Source: Coenobita brevimanus
Lineage: Eukaryota; Arthropoda; Malacostraca; Decapoda; Coenobitidae
Direction: 5' to 3'
Length of the DNA stretch: 64,000 nt
Assembly: GCA_032717465.1 (NCBI GenBank)
Contig: CM064632.1
Span: forward strand, 26,487,933 to 26,551,932
A program made the translations under genes and the position numbers. The notes under the pieces are model-generated. The model had not been told where the DNA came from. It searched no databases and worked only from the letters and a program-made list of their open reading frames with translations. Below are positions 11,971 to 22,906 of the stretch, in pieces (within the stretch, counting starts at the first letter, position 1; each line of letters begins with the position of its first letter).

Positions 11971-12624
11971 GATATCACTACATTTTGCTAGTGGATGGTT
12001 ATCGTCCCCGCCTATAACACGAGGGGGGGAGAGAAATGAAGGAAGAGAAGGGAAAGAATAAAGAAAGACGAAATACAAGGCTGGAGATGTGTAGAGGAAG
12101 AAATTTGAAAGAGGAAAATGGAAAAGAGAGGAATGTTGCAAGATGTGTAGGAGAGAAAATATAGAATGGAATGAGGAAATGGAAGGAATGGAGAAAGAAT
12201 GATGTATAGAAGAGAGAAGGATGAGAGAGGAATGAGGAGGAGGAAGGACTGAAGAGAGAAAGAGGTGTAGAGGAGAGAAGGTAGAGAGAGGAAAGAGGAA
12301 AAGAGAGGGAGATAAGTAAAATAAAACCGTGAAATAAGAATGTCTGGAAAAATAACACTGAAAAAGGAAAAGTAACGCCATAACAGAGCGTTATTTTTTA
12401 CAAAGGCCTGCAGGGTCCAGAGAAGATGAAGGAGGGGAGGTAAGTACAGGGAGGAGAGATGGAGTGAGACAAGAGGAAAGAGGTTGGGAAAATGAAGGGA
12501 GAGGAGAGGAAAAAGGGAGAAGAGGGAAAAGGAGAGAAAAGTGAGGGGGGAGGAAGAAGGACTAAAGAAAGGGAGATACAGAGAAAGGAGATGAAGATAA
12601 ATGAACCAGAAACGAGGGGAAGGA

Positions 12625-12677
<53 letters not shown>

Positions 12678-12881
12678 GTTCTTCAGCTCTGTTCCTTTAC
12701 CTGTCCAATATTTCCCCTTCTTTTCATCTTCTCCTCCTTCCATTATTCCTTCTTTTCATATTGCTGACATTCCTTCTCGTGTTTGCGCTGTTCTTTTCGT
12801 TACTTTCCTGGACTATGCTGCTGTTTTCGAGGGAGGACAAGAAATAGTACTTTTACGTTTCTCTCCTTCCGTTCAGTAATG

Positions 12882-12922
<41 letters not shown>

Positions 12923-12928
12923 CTGGTG
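11971..12928. other. Purine-rich DNA and dinucleotide arrays, no gene
   Basis: The plus strand is GA-rich from 12020 to 12600, with (GA)n at 12627-12674 and (CT)n at 12888-12918. Long minus-strand Ser/Leu/Phe frames are composition artefacts. Confidence 0.8.
12627..12674. repeat. (GA)n microsatellite
   Basis: Perfect GA dinucleotides at the end of the purine-rich tract. Confidence 0.95.
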
Positions 12929-13008
12929 TTTGTTGATGTAGTGGTTAGAACCGCCCAATAGGAGTGACAGCTCTACCTACGTGTTTGAGTTCGATCAAGA
13001 TTTTCAAC
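12929..13008 (+). repeat. tRNA-derived SINE head
   Basis: GATGTAGTGGTTAGAAC resembles a tRNA A box, and GAGTTCGATCAAG about 45 bp further is a near B box. A related copy lies at 17555-17620. It ends where MITE-B copy 2 begins. Confidence 0.55.
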
Positions 13009-13217
13009 TATACTCTTTTTACCTTAACTTGGTCCAGATCTTCCAGCTTGGTTCATGTAGCTCAGTGGCAAAAAAATGACACTAAAACAGCTGTACGTCC
13101 TTTCCGTAGCACTTCATTGTGACCAACTCCCTGTTCTTGTGTTCTTCTTCTGGAACAGCTCCATATTCAAGAAGGAGAGATGGCAATTTTAGGCCACGTT
13201 TGAGTTAAAATAGTATA
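13009..13217 (+). mobile_element. MITE-B copy 2
   Basis: TATACTCTTTTTACCTTAAC at the left; GGCAATTTTAGGCCACG...AAAATAGTATA at the right; core CCGTAGCACTTCATTGTGAC. The inverted ends are clear. Confidence 0.85.
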
Positions 13218-13359
13218 GTTAATGCCACCAAGAAGAATTGGCTGGTTATCTACTCTTAAATGTCCCTATAACCGGGCCTAGGACCTTAGGCTAACTGTTA
13301 CCTTACCTGTTTGCTTCAAATTTCGTCTTTTCCCCATTTTCTGATCATTTTAGCATACC

Positions 13360-13386
13360 CTTTTTTTTTTTTTTTTTTTTTTTTTT
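13360..13386. repeat. Poly-T run
   Basis: About 27 T residues directly before MITE-B copy 3. Confidence 0.9.
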
Positions 13387-13595
13387 AACTAACTTATCCT
13401 TAATTTTCGATCGCTGCACCGTGAATATTGAGCTATAATCAGTGACTAACATTAGAATATGATGCTATTTACGAAGAAGTGTTGTGGAATGGATGTAGTG
13501 CAGCAGCATCGTCTTTCTCTACCACTGACCTGTGTGATGTATGCTGCACGAGGACAAAAATTTTGGCCAAGTTAGAGTAAAAACAGCTTAGTTAC
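13387..13595 (-). mobile_element. MITE-B copy 3
   Basis: Reverse orientation: the core reads ACGAAGAAGTGTTGTGGAATGG and the right side reads ATTTTGGCCAAGTTAGAGTA. The left end is diverged. Confidence 0.7.
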
Positions 13596-13602
13596 AATAT
13601 TC

Positions 13603-13603
<1 letters not shown>

Positions 13604-13669
<66 letters not shown>
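13604..13669. repeat. (AT)n microsatellite
   Basis: Perfect AT repeat starting nine bases after MITE-B copy 3. Confidence 0.97.
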
Positions 13670-13674
<5 letters not shown>

Positions 13675-14258
13675 GTGTATCCAGGTTATTAAAGTGAGGA
13701 CAGGAGAGACAAGCCGGCTTTGATAATTAGATACAGCCTTCATTAACACTGTCGTTCTTAGAAATCCATCATAACTTGAAAATAAATTGTCTGTTGATAG
13801 CGTGGGTGAAATGGTGTCATTGGAGTGAAGTGGCTAGAATCGCTTGAGAAATGTTTGGCGTGTAGCCTATCTTATAAAAATCAAGGCCATAGATGGAAAC
13901 CAAACAGTAGGTTACTGACTGTGAAATATTTTAGTGGTTGGAAATTTGTCTTGAGTAGTAATTTTATGCATACAAGAAAATATTTAGGCATATAAATAAT
14001 GGAGATTTCATCATTAAATAAACTGCATTTCTCTTTATCGTTGTTATTGTTACCATTTTGTTTCACTGATTGTTTTAGTAATTTTAAATTTGTCCTGTTA
14101 CTAAGTATGTCATTTTTTTTTTCCAGGTAAGTTGCACTTTTCCTGCCGTAACGTACTGTACCGTACTGCATAGGTTGTAAGTGTTTTTACTTGTCTGATT
14201 ATATTAATAATAATTATAATGATAGACAGTAATAAAACAGTGATAATAATGATAATTA

Positions 14259-14266
14259 TGATCATC

Positions 14267-14343
<77 letters not shown>

Positions 14344-14345
14344 TT
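14259..14345. repeat. (CAT)n to (ATT)n compound microsatellite
   Basis: CAT units switch to ATT units at about 14301. Confidence 0.96.
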
Positions 14346-14812
14346 TATTACTATTATATGAGCCAAAAGAAAAATATATACACTAAATTACTGTTACATA
14401 ATCGAGACATCCACAACACCTCACCTTAGTTAGTGTAGCTAGGCCTTTTCCGTTGTCAGAGAGATGATGGTGATAATACTGTTGACTGCTGGTGTGATGA
14501 TAGTGACTGATAATAATAGCGGTAAAGGTGATACCTGCTGATGATTATTATTGATAGTGTTAAATTTTGATGGTGACTGTTAAATGTTGATGTTAACAGT
14601 GATGATAATGGTCACAGTGACGGAAATGGATGTTGTGCTATCGACTGGTAGTGAACCGTGATGCTGCTGCTGATGAAGATGATGATGATGTTGGTGATGA
14701 TAGTACTTGTGGTTTTCTTGTTGGTGATGGTGATGGTATTGGTGGTGGTGATGGTAATAGTGGTCTTGATGTCAGTAATGATAATGATGGAAGTGATGGC
14801 GGTGATGGTAAA

Positions 14813-14846
<34 letters not shown>

Positions 14847-15066
14847 GTGCCGGTGGTGGTGCTGGTGACAAATTGTGCTAGTGATGGTAGCGATATTGCT
14901 AGCTCAATGGGTAGTAACTATTGGTATGAGAGATGGTGGTTGTGGCAGATAGTGCCAATGGTGATAGTGATGTCCATGGTGGCAGTGGTGGTTATTAAAG
15001 GCTTGGTGCAAATCCATCAGAGTGATGGTGCTGGTGACGGTCATAGTGAAGTCCTAGTAGTGGTAG

Positions 15067-15315
15067 TAGTTGTTGTTGTTACGCAGGCAGTCTGGCAGAA
15101 CAGCCCCGAGTAAGAAGGCCGAGACCGGGCTTTCCCACAGAGCTCTCAAGGAGTGTATGTTGTGTTGTTGGGGCAGGCGATTGTGTTCGATGCAGTCTTC
15201 CATAATGTGCTTAATAGTATGGGGTGCTGTGTTGCATCCTGGACAGGCATCAGCGACGGTGTCATCCGGCCTCTTCTGATAACTTAAGAGGGCTGGATGA
15301 TGCCCACATTTCAGC
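15067..15315 (-). mobile_element. LINE-E copy 1: LINE 3' end with C-terminal zinc-finger-like motif and (AAC)n tail
   Basis: No long open frame marks this, but the minus strand from about 15310 encodes a LINE C-terminus: HHPALLSYQKRPDD, then the knuckle CPGCNTAPHTIKHIMEDC, then SLRALWESPVSAF and LPDCLRNNN, running into an AAC tail (plus-strand GTT at 15068-15080). The CX2C...HX4C pattern is typical of LINE C-terminal nucleic-acid-binding knuckles. A second copy with the same tail type is at 44.3-45.0 kb. Only the last 80 or so codons survive here. The clade is not determined. Confidence 0.72.
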
Positions 15316-15511
15316 TAGCTGATAGTGGTGGTGCGAAGTCCTAGTGCTGGTGATAGAGACTTTTTTGCTGGTATTAGACTCAGTCCTAGTGGTGGTGGTG
15401 ATAGTGATGACTGGTACAGGTGATATTTCGATGGTGATGTAGTGATGACGACTTCCGTGGTGATAGTGGTGATAGTGACTCCTGGTTTTGTTAATGAAAA
15501 AAAAAAAATGC

Positions 15512-15713
15512 TATACTCTTCACACTTTTTAACTTGGATTTCATTTCACTTAGCTGAATGAAACCTAAGACAGTCCTACGGCTTGACATCCTAAACCATA
15601 GCACTTCTTCATGACTATCATAATCTATCTCTGCAGGTAATCCATTGCTACAACTCAGCACTCAAAAAGGAGAGATGACAGTTGTATGCCCAGTTAATGT
15701 AAAAAAGAGTATA
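15512..15713 (+). mobile_element. MITE-B copy 4
   Basis: TATACTCTTCACACTTTTTAACTTGG at the left, core CCATAGCACTTCTTCATGACT, right end GTTAATGTAAAAAAGAGTATA; embedded in the GAT-type repeat domain. Confidence 0.83.
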
Positions 15714-15863
15714 GCAGTGGTGGTGACAGTCCTTGCACCAAACACTATCACCACCACCACCATCCCAGTCGCCAAGACATCACAGCTGCCGAGACATCTG
15801 ACACGGATGGTGAAAGTGGTGATAAGGTGGTGTTAGTGATGATATTGGTGATGACTCTTGGTG

Positions 15864-16060
15864 CTATACTCTTTTTACTCTGACTTGGCCTAAAATTACT
15901 GCCTCGGCAACTGTAGAAACAGTTTTACACTAGAAGGTTTGCTAGTCACGAAGAAGTGCTATGGAAAGGATGTAGAACCGAAGTATCATCTTTAACTGCC
16001 ACTGAGCTACGCGAAATAACCTGCTGGAGGATGAAAGTCTTCGTCATCTTAAAGGAAGTA
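15864..16060 (-). mobile_element. MITE-B copy 5
   Basis: Left end TATACTCTTTTTACTCTGAC, then TTGGCCTAAAATTACTGCC; reverse core CACGAAGAAGTGCTATGGAA; the right end AAAGTCTTCGTCATCTTAAA is diverged. Confidence 0.82.
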
Positions 16061-16204
16061 CGGTGATAGTGATGGTGATAAATGATGGTGATACTGTTGT
16101 CATAGTCAGTATTAATAAAGGGGGACAGACATACCACAGGCCCCACTCACTGCACAGTCCCAGGTCCAGGCAATGGATCTGGGACCCTTAGCCCACCAGC
16201 TTAC

Positions 16205-16555
16205 CAGTGGCTGTGGTAGTGGCCTCGGGGCACGATGGAAGAGTTGAGAGGTAGGACGGGACTGGAGTGTATTGGTGTTGTGATGAGGAGAGGTAGATTG
16301 AAATGGTTTGGACATGTGGAGAGAATGGGGGATAATAATTGGGTAAAGAAGGTGAGAAGTGTTAATATTGGGGGTAGGGTTATGAGGGGTAGACCGAGAA
16401 AGACATGGGACGAGGTCATTAAGTGTGACCTCAGGGTTAAGGGACTGAACAGGGAGGCTGCAATGGATCGTGCACCATGGAGAGCCGCCATTAGGTGACC
16501 AAGGCCGACGCATGCAAGCATGTTGGAGCCTTTAAAAACGAAACGAAACGATTGT
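16205..16555 (+). mobile_element. LINE-D copy 1: LINE 3' end
   Basis: The open frame 16235-16498 is the extreme C-terminus of a LINE reverse transcriptase ORF. It contains VVMRRGRLKWFGHVERM, then VKKVRSVNIGG, GRPRKTWDEVIKCDL and DRAPWRAAIR before the stop. Downstream, ACCAAGGCCGACGCATGC and a short AAACG-repeat tail (about 16535-16552) form the 3' end. A second, frameshifted copy in opposite orientation is at 19.1-19.3 kb. The catalytic RT core is absent. It resembles the RTE-like group by the WFGHVERM box; finer classification was not possible by eye. Confidence 0.82.
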
Positions 16556-16960
16556 TGCTGACGATGGTGATGTAGGTGATATTAAATTCTAGCTGTAATG
16601 AATGATAGTGCAGTTTAGTTGGTGATGGTGATCGTGGTGATAGTGATGATGGTGATAGTGACACAATGATAGATGTTAATGACTGCTATTGCTAGTGACT
16701 CCCGGCTCTAATAATGGTGATATTGGTGGTTTTGTTGACCCTTGATGTTTATGTTGTGATAAATGATGGTGCTATGATAATGGTGATAGTAATAGTGCTA
16801 GTGGTTGATGGTGATAGTGGTGGGGCTGATGGTGCTAGTGAAGGTGCTAGTGGTGGTGATAGTCCTTGCACCACCACCACCAGAGTCCCGGGGACAGCAG
16901 AGCGTCCTAGACTTCTGACACAGACTTTCACTAATCCTCTGTAATCCCTCTCGCTCACCA

Positions 16961-17554
16961 CTACACACTTTTTTCCTACACTTTTTCCCCATCATTCTTT
17001 TTTCCCTATATTTTTATGTTTCTATCAATTTTTTATGTAATTTTTCTTTCTGTTCCTTCGTTCTTTTCAGTGTTATTGCCTTCGTTTGTATCCTACTTAT
17101 ATTTTCAGTTTTTCCCTATTTTCATTTTTGCTCAGTTTTCCGTTTTGTTTTGCTTTACTTGCTCCTTTTCTGTTTTTATGTTGTTTATTTTTTTTTTTAC
17201 CTTAATTACTGTTTTAGTTTCATATTTCCCTTTTCCATTTTTGCTCCATTCCTCCCCTCCCTTTTTTTTTTTTTTTTTTTCATGCTATATTTTTATATTT
17301 TTTATTGTTTGTCAGTATCCCTTTGCTTGATTTTTCTATGCTGTTTCTTTGCATTATAGTCACTTAACACTTTAGAAGGTTTAGAGGTCTGAACAATCCA
17401 GATGGAGTGAGGAATGAGCTTATAATGTCGGTTTCTGTTACTCAGTTTCGTGTCTGTTTCTTCACGTGACGTGTCTCCTCATCTTAGTCATTGTGTCACA
17501 TTATCCAATCTCAGTCCTCTCTTCTCTGATCACCTCGTAATCCCATCATCATCC
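16961..17554. other. T-rich anonymous DNA
   Basis: T/C-rich sequence with a T-run at about 17262-17280; the Phe/Leu-rich frames are composition-driven. Nothing recognised. Confidence 0.7.
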
Positions 17555-17620
17555 CTTGGGGTTTAGTGGTTGGAACTCCCTAGTCGGAGTGAACGCCTTT
17601 CATAAACTCAATCCCAACAA
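17555..17620 (+). repeat. tRNA-derived SINE-like head
   Basis: GGGTTTAGTGGTTGGAACTC...CGGAGTGAACGCC aligns with the head at 12929-13008 (both have TAGTGGTT and GGAGTGA). The B box is poor. Confidence 0.45.
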
Positions 17621-17739
17621 ATGAATGGAAGTGTTTCGATTACGTACTGTTGTCAGGGGAAGTGTGCTGGCCATCTACACTTCAATGGACTGGACGACCG
17701 TAGCCTAGCCTCGGGCCCCTACTCAAGAACCTGATGATA

Positions 17740-18990
17740 TGGAATCGCCTGTTATCGTTCTACCCTCTGCAGGTCGTTTCAGCCTCCTCCGCGCCGCCCT
17801 TCTTAACATTCATCCTGTTTTCAGTGGATCCCCAGCCAGGTTATTGGAGCTTGTCAACAAATGTCTCTGTATCCCAGCCCTCAACAATCACCTCCTTTCA
17901 CTCCCTTACCGTTCCTCTCTCCTCTCTTCTCTCCCTCACCATTTGAATTCCCTCTTTCACCTCTTCCTTTCTTCATCACTTCTCCTTCCTCCCTCACCAC
18001 ATCACTTCCCTCCCTCCACTTCAGTCCCTCACCACTTCCCTCTCTCTCTCACCACTTCCCTTCCTCGACCACTACTCTCACTTACCAAATCACTTTCCTC
18101 CCTCACCTCATCCCTCCTTCATCAATTAATTTCCCTCTCCATTGCACTTCACTCCTACACCACTTCTCTCCTTCATGACTTCACTTCCCTCCTTCACCAC
18201 ATCACTCCATTCCGTCCATTCCTCCACCTTCCTTACATTTTACCCTCTGCCTCACTGGCCTTACTCCATTAACGTTCATCCTACTTACGTCAATCTCCTT
18301 CAGCAGATTATCGGATCCCGTCAGGCAACTCTATATTCCGTCCCTCATTCATCACGACCTTTCTTCCTCTCACCAGCTCACTCCCTCCCTCTCACCAGCT
18401 CACTCCCTCCCTCTCACCAGCTCACTCCCTCCCTCTCACCAGCTCACTCCCTCTCATCAGCTTACCTCCCTCCCTATCACCACTCACCTCCTTCCCTCCC
18501 TCTCACCACTCACCTCCCTCCCTCTCATCAGCTCACCTCCCTCCCTCTCACCAGCTCACCTCCTCCTTCCCAGCTCACCTCCATCCCACTCCTCACCAAA
18601 CACCTTCCATTCCTGCTTTAGCATAGTCCATCCCTCAACACCAATCGATCGTCATTTCTTCTCACAGTCTCCTTCATTTCTTACCAGGTAACTTCCCATC
18701 CCTCCATTTCCTCACCACATCCCTCACCAGTCCACCTCACCCTCTGCGTCAACAGTCATGATGCCAACAGTGGCCCTCTTAAACAGATTATGGGATCCTG
18801 TTGACGAGCCCCACTACATCCCAGGGGCCCCAGCGGATACCAGTAATGTATTCGGACTGACCCCGCCTGTCCGAACCCGGTGTTGTGCCCTGTATCCGGC
18901 CTGAGCAGATCACGTATTAATCCATTTAGTACGGTTTTTTTTTTTTTTACCTGTTGTCGCTATTTACCTTATTCCCAGGCGTTGGAGAGG
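17740..18990. other. Pyrimidine-rich DNA with minisatellite, no gene
   Basis: C/T-rich plus strand; the Ser/Leu/Pro frames reflect composition. The minisatellite at 18364-18570 is listed separately. The phrase CAGATTAT(C/G)GGATCC recurs near 18304 and 18784. Confidence 0.7.
18364..18570. repeat. Minisatellite, about 22-bp unit (CTCACCAGCTCACTCCCTCC)
   Basis: At least eight adjacent units built of CTCACCAGCTCA plus CTCCCTCCCT, first near-identical, then diverging in length. Confidence 0.9.
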
Positions 18991-19076
18991 GACGCCTTTA
19001 CGTGGTGGCATTAACATGACTGGGAGGTGGAGCTGCCCAATTATACAAACTAGAGAGAGAGAGAGAGAGAGAGAGA

Positions 19077-19335
19077 GGTTTTCGTGCGTCGGCCCTGGTC
19101 ATCTCCACCATGCTCGATCTCTGGCTGTCGCATATCTCTGAGGTCACACTCTGTGATCTCGTTCCAGGTCTTTTACGGTCTGCCTCTCGCAATCCCACCT
19201 TCGACATTCACACCTCTTACAGTCCTTTCCGCATCCAGTTGTCATCTTCCATCCTAGTAATATGACCAAACCATCTCAATCTGTCCCTCCTCATCACAAC
19301 ACTAGTACAGTCAAGTCTTTCTTCACAACTCTCCA
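19077..19335 (-). mobile_element. LINE-D copy 2: frameshifted LINE 3' end
   Basis: Reverse complement of the LINE-D terminus: VVMRRDRLRWFGHITRMEDDNW, then DNA matching copy 1 through GAGGCAGACCG, AGTGTGACCTCAG and ACCAGGGCCGACGCACG. Frameshifts after the WFGH box prevent a long ORF. Copy 1 at 16.2 kb is on the other strand. A (GA)n run at 19051-19077 adjoins its 3' end. Confidence 0.75.
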
Positions 19336-19678
19336 GTAGCCCTAATTATGAGGTAGGAATGAGTCCCCTTAGTAACTAGTCATATTTACCCTTCAGTGTG
19401 ACAACAGTCGGCCATCAATTGAGGTGAATGGCGTTAATAATCTTAACTAAATGCTTCAGTAGTTCACGTATTGTTCCTCTGAAGCTCAGGGACGATATTT
19501 ATTTATTTATTTATTATTTATTGTGTTGCTGGGCGATTTTATTCTACTCACATGGGGATACGGTGAGATGTTCTGAGAATGGAGGAAGAGGTTGATGGAA
19601 AAAGGATGATGGGAGATATATATCTTTCTTTTGCACACAGTTTTATTAATCCGAGAGTGAGCATAGGCTCCTGAGATT
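19336..19678. other. Anonymous DNA with short dispersed repeat
   Basis: TATGAGGTAGGAATGAGTCC near 19348 recurs near 43754 with related flanks. TTTA units lie at 19499-19520. No gene seen. Confidence 0.5.
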
Positions 19679-19852
19679 CTATACCTTATTCACCTTAACT
19701 TGGCCCAGATTTTTGTCCTTTTTGTTTTTTTTTCTTTTTATGTAGCTTAGTGGGCGGGAAAATGACAACGCTATAGCTCTTCATACTTTCCATAGCACTT
19801 CTCAGTGACTAACATCACATTCTTAGTCATATGCCAGTCATGTGACTTAGTG
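19679..19852 (+). mobile_element. MITE-B copy 6, right end missing
   Basis: Left end TATACCTTATTCACCTTAAC, then TTGGCCCAGATTTTTGTCC; core CCATAGCACTTCTCAGTGACT. The right terminal repeat is absent and the copy stops where the 19853 hairpin begins. Confidence 0.75.
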
Positions 19853-19906
19853 ATACACCAGTCCTGTATGAGAGAGCCAGGGCTGTCTCATACAGGACTG
19901 GTGTAT
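19853..19906. repeat. Perfect 21-bp inverted repeat with 12-nt loop
   Basis: Arms 19853-19873 and 19886-19906 are exact reverse complements (core CACCAGTCCTGTATGAGA). The loop is GAGCCAGGGCTG, itself partly self-complementary (AGCC/GGCT). Confidence 0.95.
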
Positions 19907-20085
19907 TGGTATTAGTGGGGATGTTTTTACGAGATGTCGGCGGGTCTTTGGTAGGTCAGCGGAGTTTCCGTTAAAGAAATTCATATCCTTAAATATGTTC
20001 TTTGCTTCAGTCGGGATTCGAACCCGCGTTCATTGGAACAGTAGACCACCTTTCAACCGACTCTACCACCGCCTCCCCTTAACAG
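19907..20085 (-). repeat. tRNA-derived SINE
   Basis: On the minus strand GGCGGTGGTAGAGTCGGTTG contains a textbook A box and CGCGGGTTCGAATCCCGAC a textbook B box, about 50 bp apart. The spacing and lack of a foldable anticodon arm argue against a working tRNA. A unique body of about 100 bp follows toward 19907. Confidence 0.7.
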
Positions 20086-21672
20086 AAACTTGAGTGTTAA
20101 AAGACAAGTACTTGCCCTATGTGTGGACTTCACTGTACAGTATTTTGAAGCAGAGGATGGGGTGTTTGAAAATATTATTGATTAACTTATCGTGTGTTTA
20201 TCCTTGTCATGTTTTTAACAGTATATATAAGGATATTGATTTAGATGATGATGATAGTATAGGGTAATGATGGTGGTGACGATGATGGCGATGGTGATGA
20301 CAGTAAAGAACAATAATAAGAAAGAGAAGCGTCCCTTAGACGAAAAAGTGTGAGTTTATGACGATGATCATGGTGATGACGACAGTGATGATGACCATGA
20401 GGATCGATCATGAGAAAGAGAAACGTGCCCTAGCTGATCGAGGGGCAGGAATTATTAAAGATGCTGAAGATGATGGTGACAATGATGATGGTGACGAACG
20501 ATGATGAGCGAAGAAAGTAGCCAGGTATACAAGTGAAAACAGTTTAATAAAGGTGATAACGACGATGATAATAACTGATAATTATGATGACGATGGTAAT
20601 GATGATAATGACGATGACGAACGAGGAGAAAGAGTAAGAGGGTGACATGAGTATATTAAAAAAAAACACACGCACATACATACATTCCTACACACACACA
20701 CACACACACACACACAAGCAAGAAGGGAACTTTTGTGGCTTGGTCGTGTGGGTGGCAGTTTGTGTCGTGACGCGATCAAGTGATGTCACCCACATATTGG
20801 TTACATTACCAAATGACCATCGTCCTTGCACAGAGAGAGAGAGAGAGAGAGATCATGTTGTTTCGTCGCCAGAGAGGAATCCTATAATTACTACGACGCC
20901 ACAAAGGAATCTCAATAATGTTCTCTGTTGTTTCTTCCCACGCAATAAATCGATAGGCAAACAGATACAGATAAGCAGTCAGATAGATAGATAAATTAAC
21001 AGATGTGAAAAACACTTAGCACCCATAGGTAATTAAAGTCGGCAGAGGATGCTTCGTAGTACAGTTGCCCTAGCGATAAATGATGCATATTAGTCATTAA
21101 CATCCTCCTATATTATTTACATCGCTTTACTGTCGACATAGTAGGAATCAGTGAAATACAGTGGGATATTAAGACGTAATGAACAGGAGAAGTCGCTAAA
21201 AAATAGGTGTTAAGAAATCACCAATCACAAAGAGATGTCTTCTTGTCGGTGTAGAAGTTTCCTTCCCCCCCCCCCCTCCCATAAACACCTCTCACCTACC
21301 GATTTATTTACGGTATTAATCCGTCTTGTTCTGTTGAATACTGTTTATATATCTGCAGTATTGAGAATTTGCATGAATGAAATATAGTAGTAATAGTAGT
21401 TGCAGCCCCAGGTTCATTTGGAAATGGAACCCAGTGGACTGCAGATTAAAGTTGCGCTTCACCCGCAGTCCACCATCCTGCATTTGAGGGGATGGGGAGG
21501 GAGATGAGGAACGTTTGTATAACCGAACATTGGAGTCGCCCGGTAGTATAAGTGCCACCACATGAAGGCGTACATCCCTAGCACCAGCTTTCATAATAAA
21601 AAAATAAAAGCAAAAAATGTGCAGCAGTGAAGTGGTAAAGAAAATACTTGGGAGCCTCCTCAAGCAGCGAAA

Positions 21673-21674
<2 letters not shown>

Positions 21675-21763
<89 letters not shown>
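21675..21763. repeat. (CA)n microsatellite, 89 bp
   Basis: Perfect AC repeat. Confidence 0.98.
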
Positions 21764-21765
<2 letters not shown>

Positions 21766-22005
21766 CCTCATCAGGTCCACTGTGGGATGGAACCCACTCG
21801 TTGATGGGAGACTTGTAGCCGAAATTTACTTTTCCCGTCTCCCATGATGGATTCAAAGCTTTGTGCGTACGGCATCGTCCTCACCCCTTCACTCGGATGA
21901 CGGATTTTATTACACCCTGAACATGATTAAAATAGAGCTAGAAGAAAATAAAGGTGTCTGGATCCCTCTGCCTGTTTTTGATACTGTTTTCATTTTAACG
22001 TGGCG

Positions 22006-22202
22006 TATACTCTTCACTTGACTTTTCGTAATTGCCGTCTTTCCATCTAGAACGCCGAGTTGTAAAAATAGGTTAATAACAGAGTACGATGCTTGCTGTG
22101 GTAAGGGTACAGAGCTGTAATATTACCTTTTTTCTGTCACTGGTCAAAGCGAAATCAGTTACAAAAGGACGAAAATCTGGGTCATGTTAAATTGATAAAA
22201 CG
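22006..22202 (-). mobile_element. MITE-B copy 7
   Basis: Left TATACTCTTCACTTGACTTT, then GTAATTGCCGTCTTTCCATC; right AGGACGAAAATCTGGGTCAT. Reverse orientation inferred from the core. Confidence 0.72.
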
Positions 22203-22404
22203 TAATCTTTGACCTGTTCCAGCCTTGACCTTAGATCCTTGAAAATTCGTACTTACCTTCACTCGCCCCGACAAACCTTTCCCAAAAATCTCCAATAATC
22301 CCTTGCAAAGTTTTCGACTGATCACCCATTTTTAACGTAATTTCGTAGTAAGTTCACCAGCATTATGAGAATGAATTGGTTGAAGAAGGGATGGCTGATT
22401 ATAT

Positions 22405-22408
<4 letters not shown>

Positions 22409-22449
<41 letters not shown>
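22409..22449. repeat. (GT)n microsatellite
   Basis: Perfect GT repeat. Confidence 0.96.
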
Positions 22450-22450
<1 letters not shown>

Positions 22451-22858
22451 TGACACTATTCAACACAGTTCTTGCTATCACCTGTTGGTTTCGTTCAGCT
22501 TAGGTATGGAAGCTGGTCGTGTGAGGGTAAACGCCTGCACTGCCTGAATCCCTTATTATCCCAGAGAAAAGCTTATGGCTGTGGTAAGAATGAACCTGGG
22601 GGAAAAACATGAAAAAATCCAGATTCTCACAATGAATCGGTTAAGGGAGAGTGTTAACCAAACGGACCGGAGGATTTTTTATTTTATTTTACCATCTGAC
22701 AGGTTTATTTATTTCAGGATAGATTTTTGAAACTGGAGGGGGGGGTGAGATAGATGCAGCCTCAGCAGACTTTCAGTATAAGATGCCTTGGAGTAAATTT
22801 CGGGGTAACCGCAAGAATCCAGTAAAATATTAAGAAAAGAGGACGTCACCGGATTAAC

Positions 22859-22861
<3 letters not shown>

Positions 22862-22904
<43 letters not shown>
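22862..22904. repeat. (AT)n microsatellite
   Basis: Perfect AT repeat. Confidence 0.96.

Positions 22905-22906
<2 letters not shown>

Larger units (their letters stand above)
14455..16960. repeat. Degenerate GAT/GGT/GTG trinucleotide domain with embedded elements
   Basis: Plus-strand units such as GATGATGGTGATAG and GTGGTGGTG dominate, with TAG and TAA stops throughout. Purer GAT runs lie at 14813-14844. LINE-E copy 1, MITE-B copies 4 and 5 and LINE-D copy 1 interrupt the domain, and the same repeat grammar resumes after each. Confidence 0.8.

Noticed and set aside
20011..20080. Functional tRNA gene on the minus strand
   Set aside because: A and B boxes are present, but spacing and stems do not give a cloverleaf; better as a SINE head.
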